The notes under the pieces are model-generated. The model was given only the letters and a program-made list of their open reading frames with translations, had not been told where the DNA came from and made no database searches. A program made the translations under genes and the position numbers. A stretch of DNA of 64,000 nucleotides. It comes from CAVUAA01 sp963739345 (GTDB lineage: Bacteria; Chlamydiota; Chlamydiia; Chlamydiales; JAFEGQ01). Each line of letters starts with the position of its first letter. Positions within the stretch are counted from its first letter, which is position 1. The stretch is taken from the NCBI GenBank assembly GCA_963739345.1, contig CAVUAA010000001.1, forward strand, positions 248,001 through 312,000. The letters are read 5' to 3'. This document shows, one piece after another, positions 42,591 to 51,500 of this stretch.

Positions 42591-44378
42591 ATGAAAAGAT
42601 CAGATGTGAAGCCGGCGGATCGCTGGGATGTTGAGTCGCTCTACACCTCTATTAAGGAGTGGGAGAAGGAATTTGAGCAGGTAAAAGGGCCGTGGCCCGC
42701 TCTGGCCGCCTTTAAAGGGCGGCTGGGCGAGAGCGCCGCTGTTTTGCTCGAGGCGGTCGAGGCAGCCCTTGGGCTCAAACGAAGAGTGGAGCTTCTCTAC
42801 ACCTACGCCCATCTCCGCCACGACGAGGACCTGAACGACAATCAGCACAAAGGGATCTATCAGAAGGCGATGATGCTCTTTCACTCGTTGGCAGAAGAGC
42901 TGGCGTGGATGGAGCCCGAGTTGCTGGCTTTGCCGCAAGATCAGCTGGATGGCTATTTGACTGATCCTGTTTTGGCCGACTACCGCTTCTACTTAGAGAA
43001 AATCGTCCGGCTGAAGCCGTATACTTTGGGTCCGAAAGAGGAACAGCTGGTGGCGATGGCCGGCCGTGCGCTCGATACGCCGTCGCAAGCGTTTTCTGTG
43101 ATGACCAACGCCGACTTTTCGTTTGGTGAGGTGGAAGATAGTCAGGGACTCAAGCACGCCCTGACGCATGGATCTTATCGGACCATGCAGCGAAGTGGCG
43201 ATCGCACACTGCGAAAGAACAGTTTTGAGAAGCTGCACGGGAAGTTTGAGACTTATGAGAACACGCTGTGTGAGTTGCTCAATGGTCAGGTGCAGGGGCA
43301 TCTCTTTGCCGCCCGCTCCCACAATTTTGATAGCTGTGTTGACGCAGCGCTTTTCCCTAAGAACATCGATGTGAGCGTTTATCAGTCGCTTATTTCGGCT
43401 GTTCGTTCTCAGCTTCCCGAGCTCCACCGCTACATGTTGTTGCGCAAAGAGACCCTTGGTGTTGACGAGCTTCACCTCTACGACGTCTACCGTCCTCTAA
43501 TCGAGACAGAAGAGCACAAGATTCCTTGGGATCGGGCGGTTGAGCAGGTGATTGAATCGGTTGCGCCTCTTGGCGACGCTTACCAATCAGCTCTTGCGAA
43601 GGGGCTCAATGAAGACCGCTGGTGTGATCGCTATGAGAACATTGGCAAGCGTTCGGGCGCCTACTCGAGTGGTTGCTTCGACTCCCGCCCCTATATCCTC
43701 ATGAACTACAAAGAGCTGCTGGGCGACGTCCTCACTCTCGCGCATGAGGCGGGCCACAGCATGCACAGCTACCTCAGTCGGAAGAACCAGCCCTACCACT
43801 ACGCCGACTATCCCATCTTTGTGGCAGAAGTGGCCTCCACCTTCAATGAAGAGCTCCTCTTCCGCCTCCTTCTTAAAGATGCTGATCCGGTCATGCGCGC
43901 CTACCTCGTCAACCAGAAGATCGACGACATTCGTGCCACTCTGTTCCGTCAGACCATGTTTGCCGAATTCGAACTGCTTATCCATCAGTTGGCTGAACAG
44001 GGGGTCCCCCTCACTCCTGCCCTTCTTAAGGAGAAGTATCGCCAGCTCAACGCTGACTACTTTGGTCCTGACGTAGTCATTGACGAGCAGATTGACATTG
44101 AGTGGAGCCGCATTCCCCACTTCTATTACAACTTCTACGTCTATCAGTATGCTACCGGCCTCTCCGCCGCTCTGGCCCTCGCAGAACGTGTCCGTAACGG
44201 CGGCACCGCGGAGCGTGATGCCTACCTCACCTTCCTATCTGGTGGCAGCAGTAGATATCCAATTGATCTTCTTCGTTCAGCTGGCGTTGACGTCACCACT
44301 CCTGAGCCCGTCACCTCCGCCATCGCCACCTTCTCCTCTTTGGTCGACGACCTCCAGGCCGCCCTCCAACAGCAATAG
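42591..44378 (+). CDS. pepF: Oligoendopeptidase F (M3B)
   Basis: A zinc peptidase of 595 residues that degrades oligopeptides in the cytoplasm. Zinc motif HEAGHSMHSYLS (HExxH) and third ligand region FVAEVASTFNE; the C-terminal IPHFYYNFYVYQYATGLSAA is typical. ATG 42591 (MKRSDVKPADRWDVESLY) fits the family start. In Chlamydia pepF also neighbours groES-groEL. Confidence 0.94.
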   Translation: MKRSDVKPADRWDVESLYTSIKEWEKEFEQVKGPWPALAAFKGRLGESAAVLLEAVEAALGLKRRVELLYTYAHLRHDEDLNDNQHKGIYQKAMMLFHSLAEELAWMEPELLALPQDQLDGYLTDPVLADYRFYLEKIVRLKPYTLGPKEEQLVAMAGRALDTPSQAFSVMTNADFSFGEVEDSQGLKHALTHGSYRTMQRSGDRTLRKNSFEKLHGKFETYENTLCELLNGQVQGHLFAARSHNFDSCVDAALFPKNIDVSVYQSLISAVRSQLPELHRYMLLRKETLGVDELHLYDVYRPLIETEEHKIPWDRAVEQVIESVAPLGDAYQSALAKGLNEDRWCDRYENIGKRSGAYSSGCFDSRPYILMNYKELLGDVLTLAHEAGHSMHSYLSRKNQPYHYADYPIFVAEVASTFNEELLFRLLLKDADPVMRAYLVNQKIDDIRATLFRQTMFAEFELLIHQLAEQGVPLTPALLKEKYRQLNADYFGPDVVIDEQIDIEWSRIPHFYYNFYVYQYATGLSAALALAERVRNGGTAERDAYLTFLSGGSSRYPIDLLRSAGVDVTTPEPVTSAIATFSSLVDDLQAALQQQ

Positions 44379-44381
44379 GCC

Positions 44382-44422
44382 AAATTGTCACATTCTGGGA
44401 CAGTCCCCAATTGTGACAATTT
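44382..44422. repeat. REP-type palindrome before the transposase
   Basis: 41 bases: outer arms AAATTGTCACA and TGTGACAATTT pair fully, the inner part TTCTGGGAC against GTCCCCAAT has mismatches. Same family as 9467-9507 and 45318-45401. It lies between the pepF stop and the transposase. Confidence 0.9.
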
Positions 44423-44462
44423 CGTTGCTAAAAAGTTTAGGGGGCACATACGATGCTGTTCG

Positions 44463-45317
44463 ATGCCTAGACAACCAAGACGATTTTTGCCACATGCGGA
44501 TTACCATGTGATCTGTCGTGGAAATCAAAAGCAGCGAATTTTTGCCTCTGCGGGGGACTATGAGAGTTTTCTTCGGCTGATGGGGGAGGGGGTCGAACGC
44601 TATGATCATCAGATCATCGCCTATTGTCTGATGTCCAATCACGTGCATCTTGCCGTGCGTGCGGGTGAAACGGGGATTGGAGAGGTGTTTCACAATCTCC
44701 TTTTTCGCTATGCCCAACGGTTCAACACCAAACATAAAAAGACTGGACATCTCTTTGAGGGGCGGTTTAAGTCGAAGCTAGTAGGCCATTATGGTTACAT
44801 GCGTAGCCTCATTCGCTACATCCACCTCAATCCGGTAAGAGCGAAAATGGTGGGCTCGCCGCAACAGTACCGTTGGAGCAGTCATCAGCAGTACGTAGGT
44901 GAGGAGCAAATGGGGTGGCTCTCTTCGGAGCTTGGTCTGGAGTGTTTTGGGGAGGGTCTCCCTTCCTATCGGGAGTTTCTAAGGATCCAGCCGGAGGATG
45001 ACGAGTGGTTTGATTTTGACCGTTCGCGCACGCAAGAGGAGATTGGACGCATTTTGCTTACCATTGCCGAGGAGCTGGGCGTCAGCTCAACGGTATTTAG
45101 CGGATCGGACCATTCGCATCAGAGTGCGGAAGTACGTGCTGCGATAGCTTTAGTGTCGAAGCGAGTGGAGGGGATCACTCTCACAGATCTGGCTGATTAT
45201 TTTGGTCAGACCCCCGCCGCCCTTAGCAAGTCCGCATCCCGTTTGACCGCCAAGCTTGCCACCTCCCCAGCCCTTCAGGATCGGATCGATCGCCTCTGCA
45301 AAAAGCTCGCCGTTTAA
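44463..45317 (+). CDS. REP-associated tyrosine transposase (RAYT)
   Basis: A 284-residue Y1-type HUH transposase. HUH motif in CLMSNHVHLAV (His60 and His62), a tyrosine within HYGYMRSLIRY (110-119), and the RYIHLNPVRAKMV signature. The C-terminal 130 residues include EEIGRILLTIAEELGVSS and LADYFGQTPAALSKSASRL, a helix-turn-helix like the DnaA C-terminus seen in this group. RAYTs are usually single-copy and act on palindromic REP sequences, which here flank the gene on both sides. ATG 44463 gives MPRQPRRFLPHADYHV. Confidence 0.92.
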   Translation: MPRQPRRFLPHADYHVICRGNQKQRIFASAGDYESFLRLMGEGVERYDHQIIAYCLMSNHVHLAVRAGETGIGEVFHNLLFRYAQRFNTKHKKTGHLFEGRFKSKLVGHYGYMRSLIRYIHLNPVRAKMVGSPQQYRWSSHQQYVGEEQMGWLSSELGLECFGEGLPSYREFLRIQPEDDEWFDFDRSRTQEEIGRILLTIAEELGVSSTVFSGSDHSHQSAEVRAAIALVSKRVEGITLTDLADYFGQTPAALSKSASRLTAKLATSPALQDRIDRLCKKLAV

Positions 45318-45401
45318 AAATTGTCACATTCTGGGACAGTCCCCAATTGTGACAATTTCGAAATTGTCACAATTGGGGACTGTCCCAGAATGTGACAATT
45401 T
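45318..45401. repeat. Inverted pair of REP palindromes (REPIN-like)
   Basis: Two 41-base palindromes (45318-45358 and 45361-45401) in opposite orientation separated by CG; the second is the exact reverse complement of the first. The first is identical to 44382-44422. Such inverted pairs are the mobile unit of RAYTs (REPINs). The right end contains the stop codon of the following minus-strand gene. Confidence 0.92.
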
Positions 45402-45813
45402 AGTCGGGGAGGGGGGTGGCGGCGTCGAAGACGGCGCGGGTGCAGTAGACGGGGATGTCGTGGAGAAGGGCGAGGGTGATGCAGTCGGAGGGGCGGGCGT
45501 CAAGCTCAAGGATGTGACGCTTGTCATCAAGGGTCTGCTCGATGAAGAGGCGGGCAAAATAGATGGAGCCCTGGAGGTCAGTAATGACGATCTGCTTGAT
45601 GCGCACTTTCATGCCAAGGAAGATCTGAGAGATGAGGTCGTGGGTGAGGGGACGGGGGTGCTCAATGCCTGTGAGGGTGCCCTGAAGGAGCTTGCCAACA
45701 GCAGCTTCTGTGTAGATGGGGAAGCGCTTCTCGTCGGTGCCAACAATGACCATGGTGTAGGCGCGGGTCTGCATGATCTTACTGAATTTGACCTGGATGA
45801 GCTCTGATGTCAT
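45400..45813 (-). CDS. Bifunctional nuclease family protein (DUF151)
   Basis: A 137-residue protein of the BFN/DUF151 family, which includes enzymes with RNase and DNase activity as well as many uncharacterised members. Family segments: LPIYTEAAVG-like (FPIYTEAAVGKLLQG), PLTHDLISQIFLGM, ARLFIEQ and DARPSDCITLAL. The start overlaps the stop of rpiA (TGATG). The 3' end is set by the REP element. Confidence 0.82.
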   Translation of the reverse strand: MTSELIQVKFSKIMQTRAYTMVIVGTDEKRFPIYTEAAVGKLLQGTLTGIEHPRPLTHDLISQIFLGMKVRIKQIVITDLQGSIYFARLFIEQTLDDKRHILELDARPSDCITLALLHDIPVYCTRAVFDAATPLPD

Positions 45814-46506
45814 CAGTCTTGGATGTCCACTGTGCCGTCGGAATGGCCGATGAGAATGCGGCCAGCGACGCCAAGGAAGAAGCCGGTCTCAATGACGCCG
45901 GGGATCTTGAGGAGGGCGATGTCGTCAACTTCGGGGTTGTCGAGGAGGCCGGGGAAGGAGACGTCAGCGAGGTAGTTGCCGTTATCGGTGACGTAGGGTT
46001 CCTTGCCGGACCTGAGGCGAAGGGTTGTCTTATAGCCGAGCTCCTGGATATGTCGGAGGGTATGAGTGTAGCCAAAGGGGATGATCTCAACGGGCAAGCC
46101 AAAGGTGCCCAGCTTATCGACAAGTTTGCCCTTCGTCGACCATGACAAGCATCTCGTCGGCGAGCGTTGCGATGATTTTCTCTCTAAGGAGGGCGCCGCC
46201 GCCTCCCTTGATCAGTCGCCGCTCAGGGTCAACTTCGTCGGCGCCATCAATGGCGAGGTGGAGGGAGCTGACGGCGTCGATGTCGAGAAGGGGGATGCCG
46301 CCAGAGGCGGCGTGGCCCGCAGACTCCTCCGAGGTGGCGACTGCTTTGATGGAAAGCCCTTTGCGAACCCGTGCAATGAGGGCGTCGATGAAACAGGAGG
46401 CGGTGGAGCCGGTCCCTATCCCAATGATCATCCCATCTTCAACCATGTTGGCGGCGGCGACGCCAACTACCCGCTTTCCCTTGCCGTTAGAAACACTCAA
46501 CACCAA
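45813..46506 (-). CDS. rpiA: Ribose-5-phosphate isomerase A, frame broken by one surplus base
   Basis: Interconverts ribose 5-phosphate and ribulose 5-phosphate in the pentose phosphate pathway. N-terminal part: GIGTGSTASCFIDAL, VATSEES and AIDGADEVDPERRLIKGGGGA (catalytic Asp and Lys). The frame changes after LVMVDEG: dropping one base from the CCC run at 46129-46131 gives VMVDEGKLVDKLGTFGLPVE and the normal rest, PYVTDNGNYLADVSF. Corrected length is about 230 residues, normal. Start may be the GTG/ATG near 46506. Confidence 0.88.
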
Positions 46507-46553
46507 TTGTCAAACCTGCTAATATTTCCCTCAATCCGCATCTTGGAGTTGCC

Positions 46554-47294
46554 ATGGTTTCTTTACAAGCGCTCACGGAAGACCTCGATCGGCTCTACGA
46601 GCCAGAGGCGTTCGATGACTTTTGCCCCAACGGTCTTCAGGTGGAGGGGAAGGGAGAGGTGAAGAAGGTGGCGACGGGAGTGACCGCCTCTCTTGCCACG
46701 ATCGAGAAGGCGGTGGAATGGGGGGCCGATGCTCTGGTCGTCCACCACGGCCTCTTCTGGGAAGGTGACCGGCAGACGCTTGTGGGGCCGATGCGGGCCA
46801 AGGTGGCGCTCCTCGTGGAACATGGCATTTCCCTATTTGGCTATCACTTGCCCATGGACGCGAGTCCTGATGTTGGAAACAATTTTAAGGCAGCGGAAGA
46901 TCTGGGGTTAACAGGCGTAACGCCGTTTGTCGAATTTGGCGTCCAGGGAGAGATCGTCCCCACTCCGATCAGTGAGTGGGTGGCGCGGGTTGAGGGCTAC
47001 TACAGCCATCCGGCCCACTCGGCGCTCGGCGGGCCTTCGATAGTGAAACGGGTGGCGATCATCTCAGGGGGTGCCTACAAGATGCTGGGCGCGGCGGCTG
47101 ATCTTGGGATGGATTGCATGATCACGGGCAACTTTGATGAGCCGGCGTGGCACATCGCCCACGAGAGGGGAATTCACTTCATGGCGCTCGGCCACACTAA
47201 CACGGAGCAGGTGGGACCTAAGGCGCTTGCCTCCTATATAAAAGAACGCCATCGCGTAGCGACGGCGTTCTTGGAGGTCCCTAACCCATTTTAA
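46554..47294 (+). CDS. Nif3/DUF34 family metal-binding protein
   Basis: A 246-residue protein of the Nif3-like family, which binds two metal ions and has no settled function. Metal ligands: VVHHGLFW, the GYHLPMDASP segment (histidine and aspartate) and C-terminal ALGHTNTEQVG. The short (bacterial, without PII-like insert) version. Chlamydia has a homologue near the groE genes. Starts after a short gap divergent from rpiA. Confidence 0.88.
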   Translation: MVSLQALTEDLDRLYEPEAFDDFCPNGLQVEGKGEVKKVATGVTASLATIEKAVEWGADALVVHHGLFWEGDRQTLVGPMRAKVALLVEHGISLFGYHLPMDASPDVGNNFKAAEDLGLTGVTPFVEFGVQGEIVPTPISEWVARVEGYYSHPAHSALGGPSIVKRVAIISGGAYKMLGAAADLGMDCMITGNFDEPAWHIAHERGIHFMALGHTNTEQVGPKALASYIKERHRVATAFLEVPNPF

Positions 47295-47559
47295 AGAGGT
47301 TAGCCACTTTGGCAGCTTCTGCCTGAATAGCTGGTGACTCTTGGGCAACGACGCGACCTCTTTTAACGACATCGATTGACGACTCAGCGCGGCGTTGGAC
47401 AGTGAGCGCGACTGCTGCAGTGGCCTGCTTGAGAGCCTCATGCGGCCCACCCTTTTGGGCAATCTTTGCGTTTTGCTCGGCGAACTGCTTCTCGAGCTTC
47501 TCCATGGCGCGGATGGTTGCGGGGTCTGTGGGGGTTGTGTGAATCTTCTCTGTTGTCAT
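47281..47559 (-). CDS. Small hypothetical protein
   Basis: 92 residues, hydrophilic, alanine-, glutamine- and lysine-rich, probably helical (ATIRAMEKLEKQFAEQNAKI). No membrane segment or known motif. The ATG at 47559 has a good AGGAGG upstream, so I think it is real. Its end overlaps nif3 by 14 bases. Confidence 0.6.
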   Translation of the reverse strand: MTTEKIHTTPTDPATIRAMEKLEKQFAEQNAKIAQKGGPHEALKQATAAVALTVQRRAESSIDVVKRGRVVAQESPAIQAEAAKVANLFKMG

Positions 47560-47759
47560 CGGTTTCCTCCTAATGCTCTGTTCTTCAGCTACCTCTATTG
47601 TAGCTGTTGAGGCCAATTTACCGCATTAGATTGGGCTAAAGATTAAGCTGACATGGAGAATGCGTAAAGTTGCCTTTGCAATTCGGCGTAAGATATTGAT
47701 GGGGAGTGTGTTAGGAAGGTTTGACGACAATGTCATAACCCCTTATCTTTTTGAGAGTT

Positions 47760-49004
47760 ATGGAAAATGTGATCAAAATCCTCGAAGAGAGGGGCCTTGT
47801 TGAGGCAATGACAGGGCCTGAATTGAAGGAGGCGGTGGAAAAACCGATCCGCTTCTACTTAGGTTTTGACCCGACAGCCGAGAGTCTTCATGTGGGCAAT
47901 CTGGTGGGGATCATGGTGATGGCCTGGTTCCAGAGATGTGGTCATGAGCCAGTGGCGTTGGTTGGGGGGGCGACGGGGCTGATAGGCGATCCGTCGGGGA
48001 AGAGCCATGAGCGGCCACTCCTGACGCCTGAGCAGGTGGAGATCAATCTGGCCGGAATTCGGGCAGATATTGAGAAGGTGCTGGAGCCGGGGGCGATCTT
48101 CGTCAATAACTATGATTGGTACAAGGGGATTGGGCTGATTGAGTTTTTGCGGGACGTGGGGAAGATGTTCCGCCTGGGGCCGATGCTGGGAAAAGAGATG
48201 GTTCGGACGAGGCTTCAGTCTGAGGAGGGGTTGAGCTTTACCGAGTTCACCTATCAGATGTTGCAGGGCTACGATTTCCTCCACTTGTTTGAGACCGAAG
48301 GGGTGGTGCTGCAGCTGGGCGGGAGTGATCAGTGGGGCAACATCACGGCGGGAACGGAATTGGTGCGGAAGAAGACGGGTAAGAGTGTGCATGGGTTCAC
48401 GTTTCCGCTATTGACTCGGTCGGATGGGAAGAAGTTTGGGAAGAGCGAAGGGGGGGCGGTGTGGCTCTCGAAGGCGAAGCTCTCCCCTTATGAGTTCTAT
48501 CAGTATTTGTACCGGGTGGCCGATGCAGACGTGTGCAGGATGATGCGGATGCTGACGTTTTTGCCGATGGATGAGATTCGGGACTGGGAGGCGCAGCTGG
48601 CTTCTGGTGGGTGCGAGCCGCACGCGGCGCAGAAGCGATTGGCAGCGGCGGTGACCGAAATCGTTCATGGGGCGCACGGGCTGGCGGAGGCGCAGCAGAC
48701 GACCGCGTCGATGGCGCCGGGTGCGGAGACCGAGTTGAGTGTAGAGGCGCTACGGACAGTGGTCGGATTGACACTTCCCAAGGGAGAGGTGATCGATTGC
48801 TCACTTCTTGATCTTTTTGTGACTGCTGGGCTGTGCGCCTCAAAAGGGGAGGCCCGTCGGCTGATTCGCAACGGCGGCGCTCGGCTCAACAACGCAAAAG
48901 TGGCAGATGAAAGCCGTATGGTTGTTTCGAGTGACTTGATTGAGGGTGAGCTCCTTCTTCTGGCCGCGGGTAAGAAAAAGAAGCTGGTGATTCGCGCTTC
49001 CTAA
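47760..49004 (+). CDS. tyrS: Tyrosyl-tRNA synthetase
   Basis: Charges tRNA-Tyr. A class I enzyme of 414 residues: FDPTAESLHVGNLVG (HIGH motif as HVGN), LGGSDQWGNITAG, and KFGKSEGGAVWL (KMSKS as KFGKS). A C-terminal S4-like RNA-binding domain is present (LCASKGEARRLIRNGGARL). The KFGKS form is that of the TyrRS group in E. coli. ATG 47760 is preferred. Confidence 0.96.
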   Translation: MENVIKILEERGLVEAMTGPELKEAVEKPIRFYLGFDPTAESLHVGNLVGIMVMAWFQRCGHEPVALVGGATGLIGDPSGKSHERPLLTPEQVEINLAGIRADIEKVLEPGAIFVNNYDWYKGIGLIEFLRDVGKMFRLGPMLGKEMVRTRLQSEEGLSFTEFTYQMLQGYDFLHLFETEGVVLQLGGSDQWGNITAGTELVRKKTGKSVHGFTFPLLTRSDGKKFGKSEGGAVWLSKAKLSPYEFYQYLYRVADADVCRMMRMLTFLPMDEIRDWEAQLASGGCEPHAAQKRLAAAVTEIVHGAHGLAEAQQTTASMAPGAETELSVEALRTVVGLTLPKGEVIDCSLLDLFVTAGLCASKGEARRLIRNGGARLNNAKVADESRMVVSSDLIEGELLLLAAGKKKKLVIRAS

Positions 49005-49109
49005 AAAATCTGTTGCGTCAAATGTTGGAACGCAAAAGAATGGGGGGGAACGAGTTAGAGAGTGGGTTGGGGTAGTTGTCCTGATCCCAAATTTTGAGGA
49101 GACCGACTC

Positions 49110-49430
49110 ATGTCCACTGTGACTAAAAAGAAACTTATCCAGGACATCTCTTATAAGAAGGGACTGCACCCCAACGATGTTCGGACTGTGGTGCAAGCAT
49201 TTCTCGATGAGATCACCGAAAGCCTACAGCGGGGCGATCGCCTTGAGTTTCGCGATTTCGGCGTCTTTGAAGTGGTCGAGCGGAAGCAGAAGGTGGGGAG
49301 GAATCCGAAGAATGCGGGTGTTCCCATCATTATTCCGGCACGTCCTGCTGTTAAATTTACTCCTGGAAAGAAGATGCGGCAGCTGATTGAAGATGCTGGT
49401 CTTCCCTCTGAACGCTCTCCACTGCTGTGA
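49110..49430 (+). CDS. HU/IHF family DNA-binding protein
   Basis: A histone-like dimeric DNA-bending protein, 106 residues. Contains RLEFRDFGVFEVVERKQKVG, RNPKNAGVPIIIPARPAVKF, the DNA-binding beta arm with the proline. In Chlamydia the gene next to accA is called IHF alpha. GGAGA before the ATG. The 3' end overlaps the convergent gene by 74 bases. Confidence 0.92.
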   Translation: MSTVTKKKLIQDISYKKGLHPNDVRTVVQAFLDEITESLQRGDRLEFRDFGVFEVVERKQKVGRNPKNAGVPIIIPARPAVKFTPGKKMRQLIEDAGLPSERSPLL

Positions 49431-50409
49431 TCTTCCACTCGTAGCTCTTCCGCTCGAGTAGTGGGTAGGCGATGAGGAAGCGACCCTCTCCATAGTGGGC
49501 GCCTCCTAGTGGTACCACCTCTACACCTGTCTCTGGTCCAACGATCGTTGTCCCTTCTAGGGTGACTAGATCGGTTGATCCGGCATATTTGTCTAAAGAG
49601 GCGGGTCGTATCTCCTGTTCACCCACGAAGCACCTGTTTGCATATGCAACGAACGCCATGAATCGAATGTCGTCGCCGGTCGCGGACGGGAGGGCGAAGA
49701 GGTTGAGCGTGTCGCCGTGCAGTTCCGCCTCGATCTCCAGCCATTCACCCGAGAAGTGGGGGGCGGCGGCGCGGACGGTGCCCGAGATGTGGAATCCGCT
49801 GTCGGTGAGAGTGGCGTTGATGGGGTGAATTTGTCCCCCTTCAACGCCAAAATAGCGGGGATCACCGAGGGGGGCGAGGTGGGAGGCGAATGTGGTGGTG
49901 CCGATGGCGCCGAGGACGGGACCATTGAGGGTAATAGCTGCGAGGGAGTTGGCAATTGCGCCATGTGCACAGAGTGTAGTGGGTGGAGTTTGCGGCTCTG
50001 GCGCAGGGAGGCGGGTGAGCCACTCGTGGAGGAGGCGGAGGTAGGTGTCGGGAGGGAGCGGTGGCTTGGAGAGGCCGGTGGCGTGGAAGAGAAGGGGGTC
50101 GGCCGACTGCGGGGTGTGGTGGAGGAGGTAGCGGTAGTGGGCGATCTCGAGAGCGGTTTGTTTTAGATCGTCCCGATCGAGGGCGAGGCCAAGGAGGGCG
50201 TAGAGGGCGCCGGTCTCGGCATCGGTGGTGAATTTTGGTTTGATTTCTGGAAACTTGAGCCGAAGGGTGATGGCGACGATGGACGCAAGTGCCTCAGAAA
50301 GAGGGTTATAGGCGACTAGCTGGGCGTATTGGTCAGCCAGGTCGGCGGTGACGTTGGGGGAGAGGGCGGCGGTGACTAGCCCGCGCCACTGGGGAGTGTG
50401 TGAAATCAT
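49357..50409 (-). CDS. Conserved chlamydial hypothetical protein (CT266-like by position)
   Basis: A 350-residue protein without known domain. N-terminal half helical (LADQYAQLVAYNPLSEALAS), C-terminal half beta-rich (EWLEIEAELHGDTLNLFALP, GVEVVPLGGAHYGEGRFLI). No signal peptide. Position between the HU/IHF gene and accA matches a Chlamydia gene that I remember as CT266; I have not verified sequence similarity. The 3' end overlap with the HU/IHF gene (74 bases) is unusual and may mean the true stop is earlier. Confidence 0.65.
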   Translation of the reverse strand: MISHTPQWRGLVTAALSPNVTADLADQYAQLVAYNPLSEALASIVAITLRLKFPEIKPKFTTDAETGALYALLGLALDRDDLKQTALEIAHYRYLLHHTPQSADPLLFHATGLSKPPLPPDTYLRLLHEWLTRLPAPEPQTPPTTLCAHGAIANSLAAITLNGPVLGAIGTTTFASHLAPLGDPRYFGVEGGQIHPINATLTDSGFHISGTVRAAAPHFSGEWLEIEAELHGDTLNLFALPSATGDDIRFMAFVAYANRCFVGEQEIRPASLDKYAGSTDLVTLEGTTIVGPETGVEVVPLGGAHYGEGRFLIAYPLLERKSYEWKITAVESVQREDQHLQSAAASSFQE

Positions 50410-50549
50410 TGTGACCAGGATATCAGAGGGGGAAGTTTTGGTTGGTTAAAAAAATGACCTATCGGCTATAACGACCTAGATTGGAGTTGGTTAGGATGGG
50501 ATAGATATAAACCCTCCGATAGAGTATCATCATCGTCAGGAGTATTTGA

Positions 50550-51500
50550 ATGGGAAAATTAATTGGTTGGCTAGCGGTGGGCATGTTTGCCCTCATAGGT
50601 GTCATCTCACTCTTCAAGCGGGGGGACGCCCCAGAGGAGAGAGTGGTGGCTGTCGCTCCGCCTAAAGAGGTTGAGGCGGTTTCGGTGGTCCCAGTGGTAG
50701 CACCGGTAGTGGCCGCTGTGGAGCTGCCCGATGCCGACCGGATGGATGAGTTTTTCAACGTCGGGCTCCCTAAGTTGCCGATTGTGGAGACGGTCACCTA
50801 CTCGGCCAAAGTCCCTTGGAAGAAGGGGCAGGCGGCGTGGGTAAGTGACTACGCCTCCCACTACTCAACATCGCGCCATTTCATTGCGCGGAGCCTCAAC
50901 GGGGAGCGGGACTACGACAAGCAGACGGTAGCTAACGGCGATCGATTCAACGTATTTGTGGAGGAGAAGCCAATCTCGTTTCACCTGGTGGTCGACACCT
51001 CCCGTTGCCGCATGTGGGTCTACTATCTCGATGGGGAGACCGATGAGCGGGTGTTGGTGAAGAGCTATCCGGTGGGCCTTGGTCGGCCAGATGAGAAGCG
51101 ATTCTCTGGACTATTGACCCCGCTTGGAAAGTACACTTTGGGTGAAAAGATTGCGGTTTACAGACCGGGAAAGTTGGGAATTTACAACAACGAGAAGATT
51201 GAGATGCTCTCGGTCTTTGGAAGTCGTTGGATCCCATTTGATCAGGAGATTGGCGAGTGTTCAGCCCCCTCGAAGGGGCTTGGATTGCACGGCTGTCCCT
51301 GGGTGAAGGGTGAGAATGGAGAGTGGAAGGAGAACCTCTCAGGTCTCGGAGGCTATGACAGTGATGGGTGCATAAGGCTTAAGACAGAGGATGTCGAAGA
51401 GCTATTTTCTGTGATCATCACCAAGCCGACCACGATTTACTTAGTTGATGATTACTTTAATGCGGAGCTACCAGGAAAAAATGGATACACTTCCTCATGA
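50550..51500 (+). CDS. L,D-transpeptidase (YkuD)
   Basis: A periplasmic enzyme of 316 residues that makes 3-3 cross-links in peptidoglycan or attaches proteins to it. N-terminal anchor (GWLAVGMFALIGVISLF), a proline- and valine-rich linker, and the YkuD domain: LLTPLGKYTLGEK, LHGCPW, GGYDSDGCIRLKTEDVEEL, with the catalytic cysteine in DGCIRL. The HG and SxGCxR pattern is intact. The gene ends 20 bases into accA. The substrate in a chlamydia would be its septal peptidoglycan. Confidence 0.88.
   Translation: MGKLIGWLAVGMFALIGVISLFKRGDAPEERVVAVAPPKEVEAVSVVPVVAPVVAAVELPDADRMDEFFNVGLPKLPIVETVTYSAKVPWKKGQAAWVSDYASHYSTSRHFIARSLNGERDYDKQTVANGDRFNVFVEEKPISFHLVVDTSRCRMWVYYLDGETDERVLVKSYPVGLGRPDEKRFSGLLTPLGKYTLGEKIAVYRPGKLGIYNNEKIEMLSVFGSRWIPFDQEIGECSAPSKGLGLHGCPWVKGENGEWKENLSGLGGYDSDGCIRLKTEDVEELFSVIITKPTTIYLVDDYFNAELPGKNGYTSS

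Noticed and set aside
49357..49430. Overlap of two convergent genes read as evidence of a frameshift
   Set aside because: Both frames look coding up to their stops as far as I can judge; the longer C-terminus may simply be poorly conserved.
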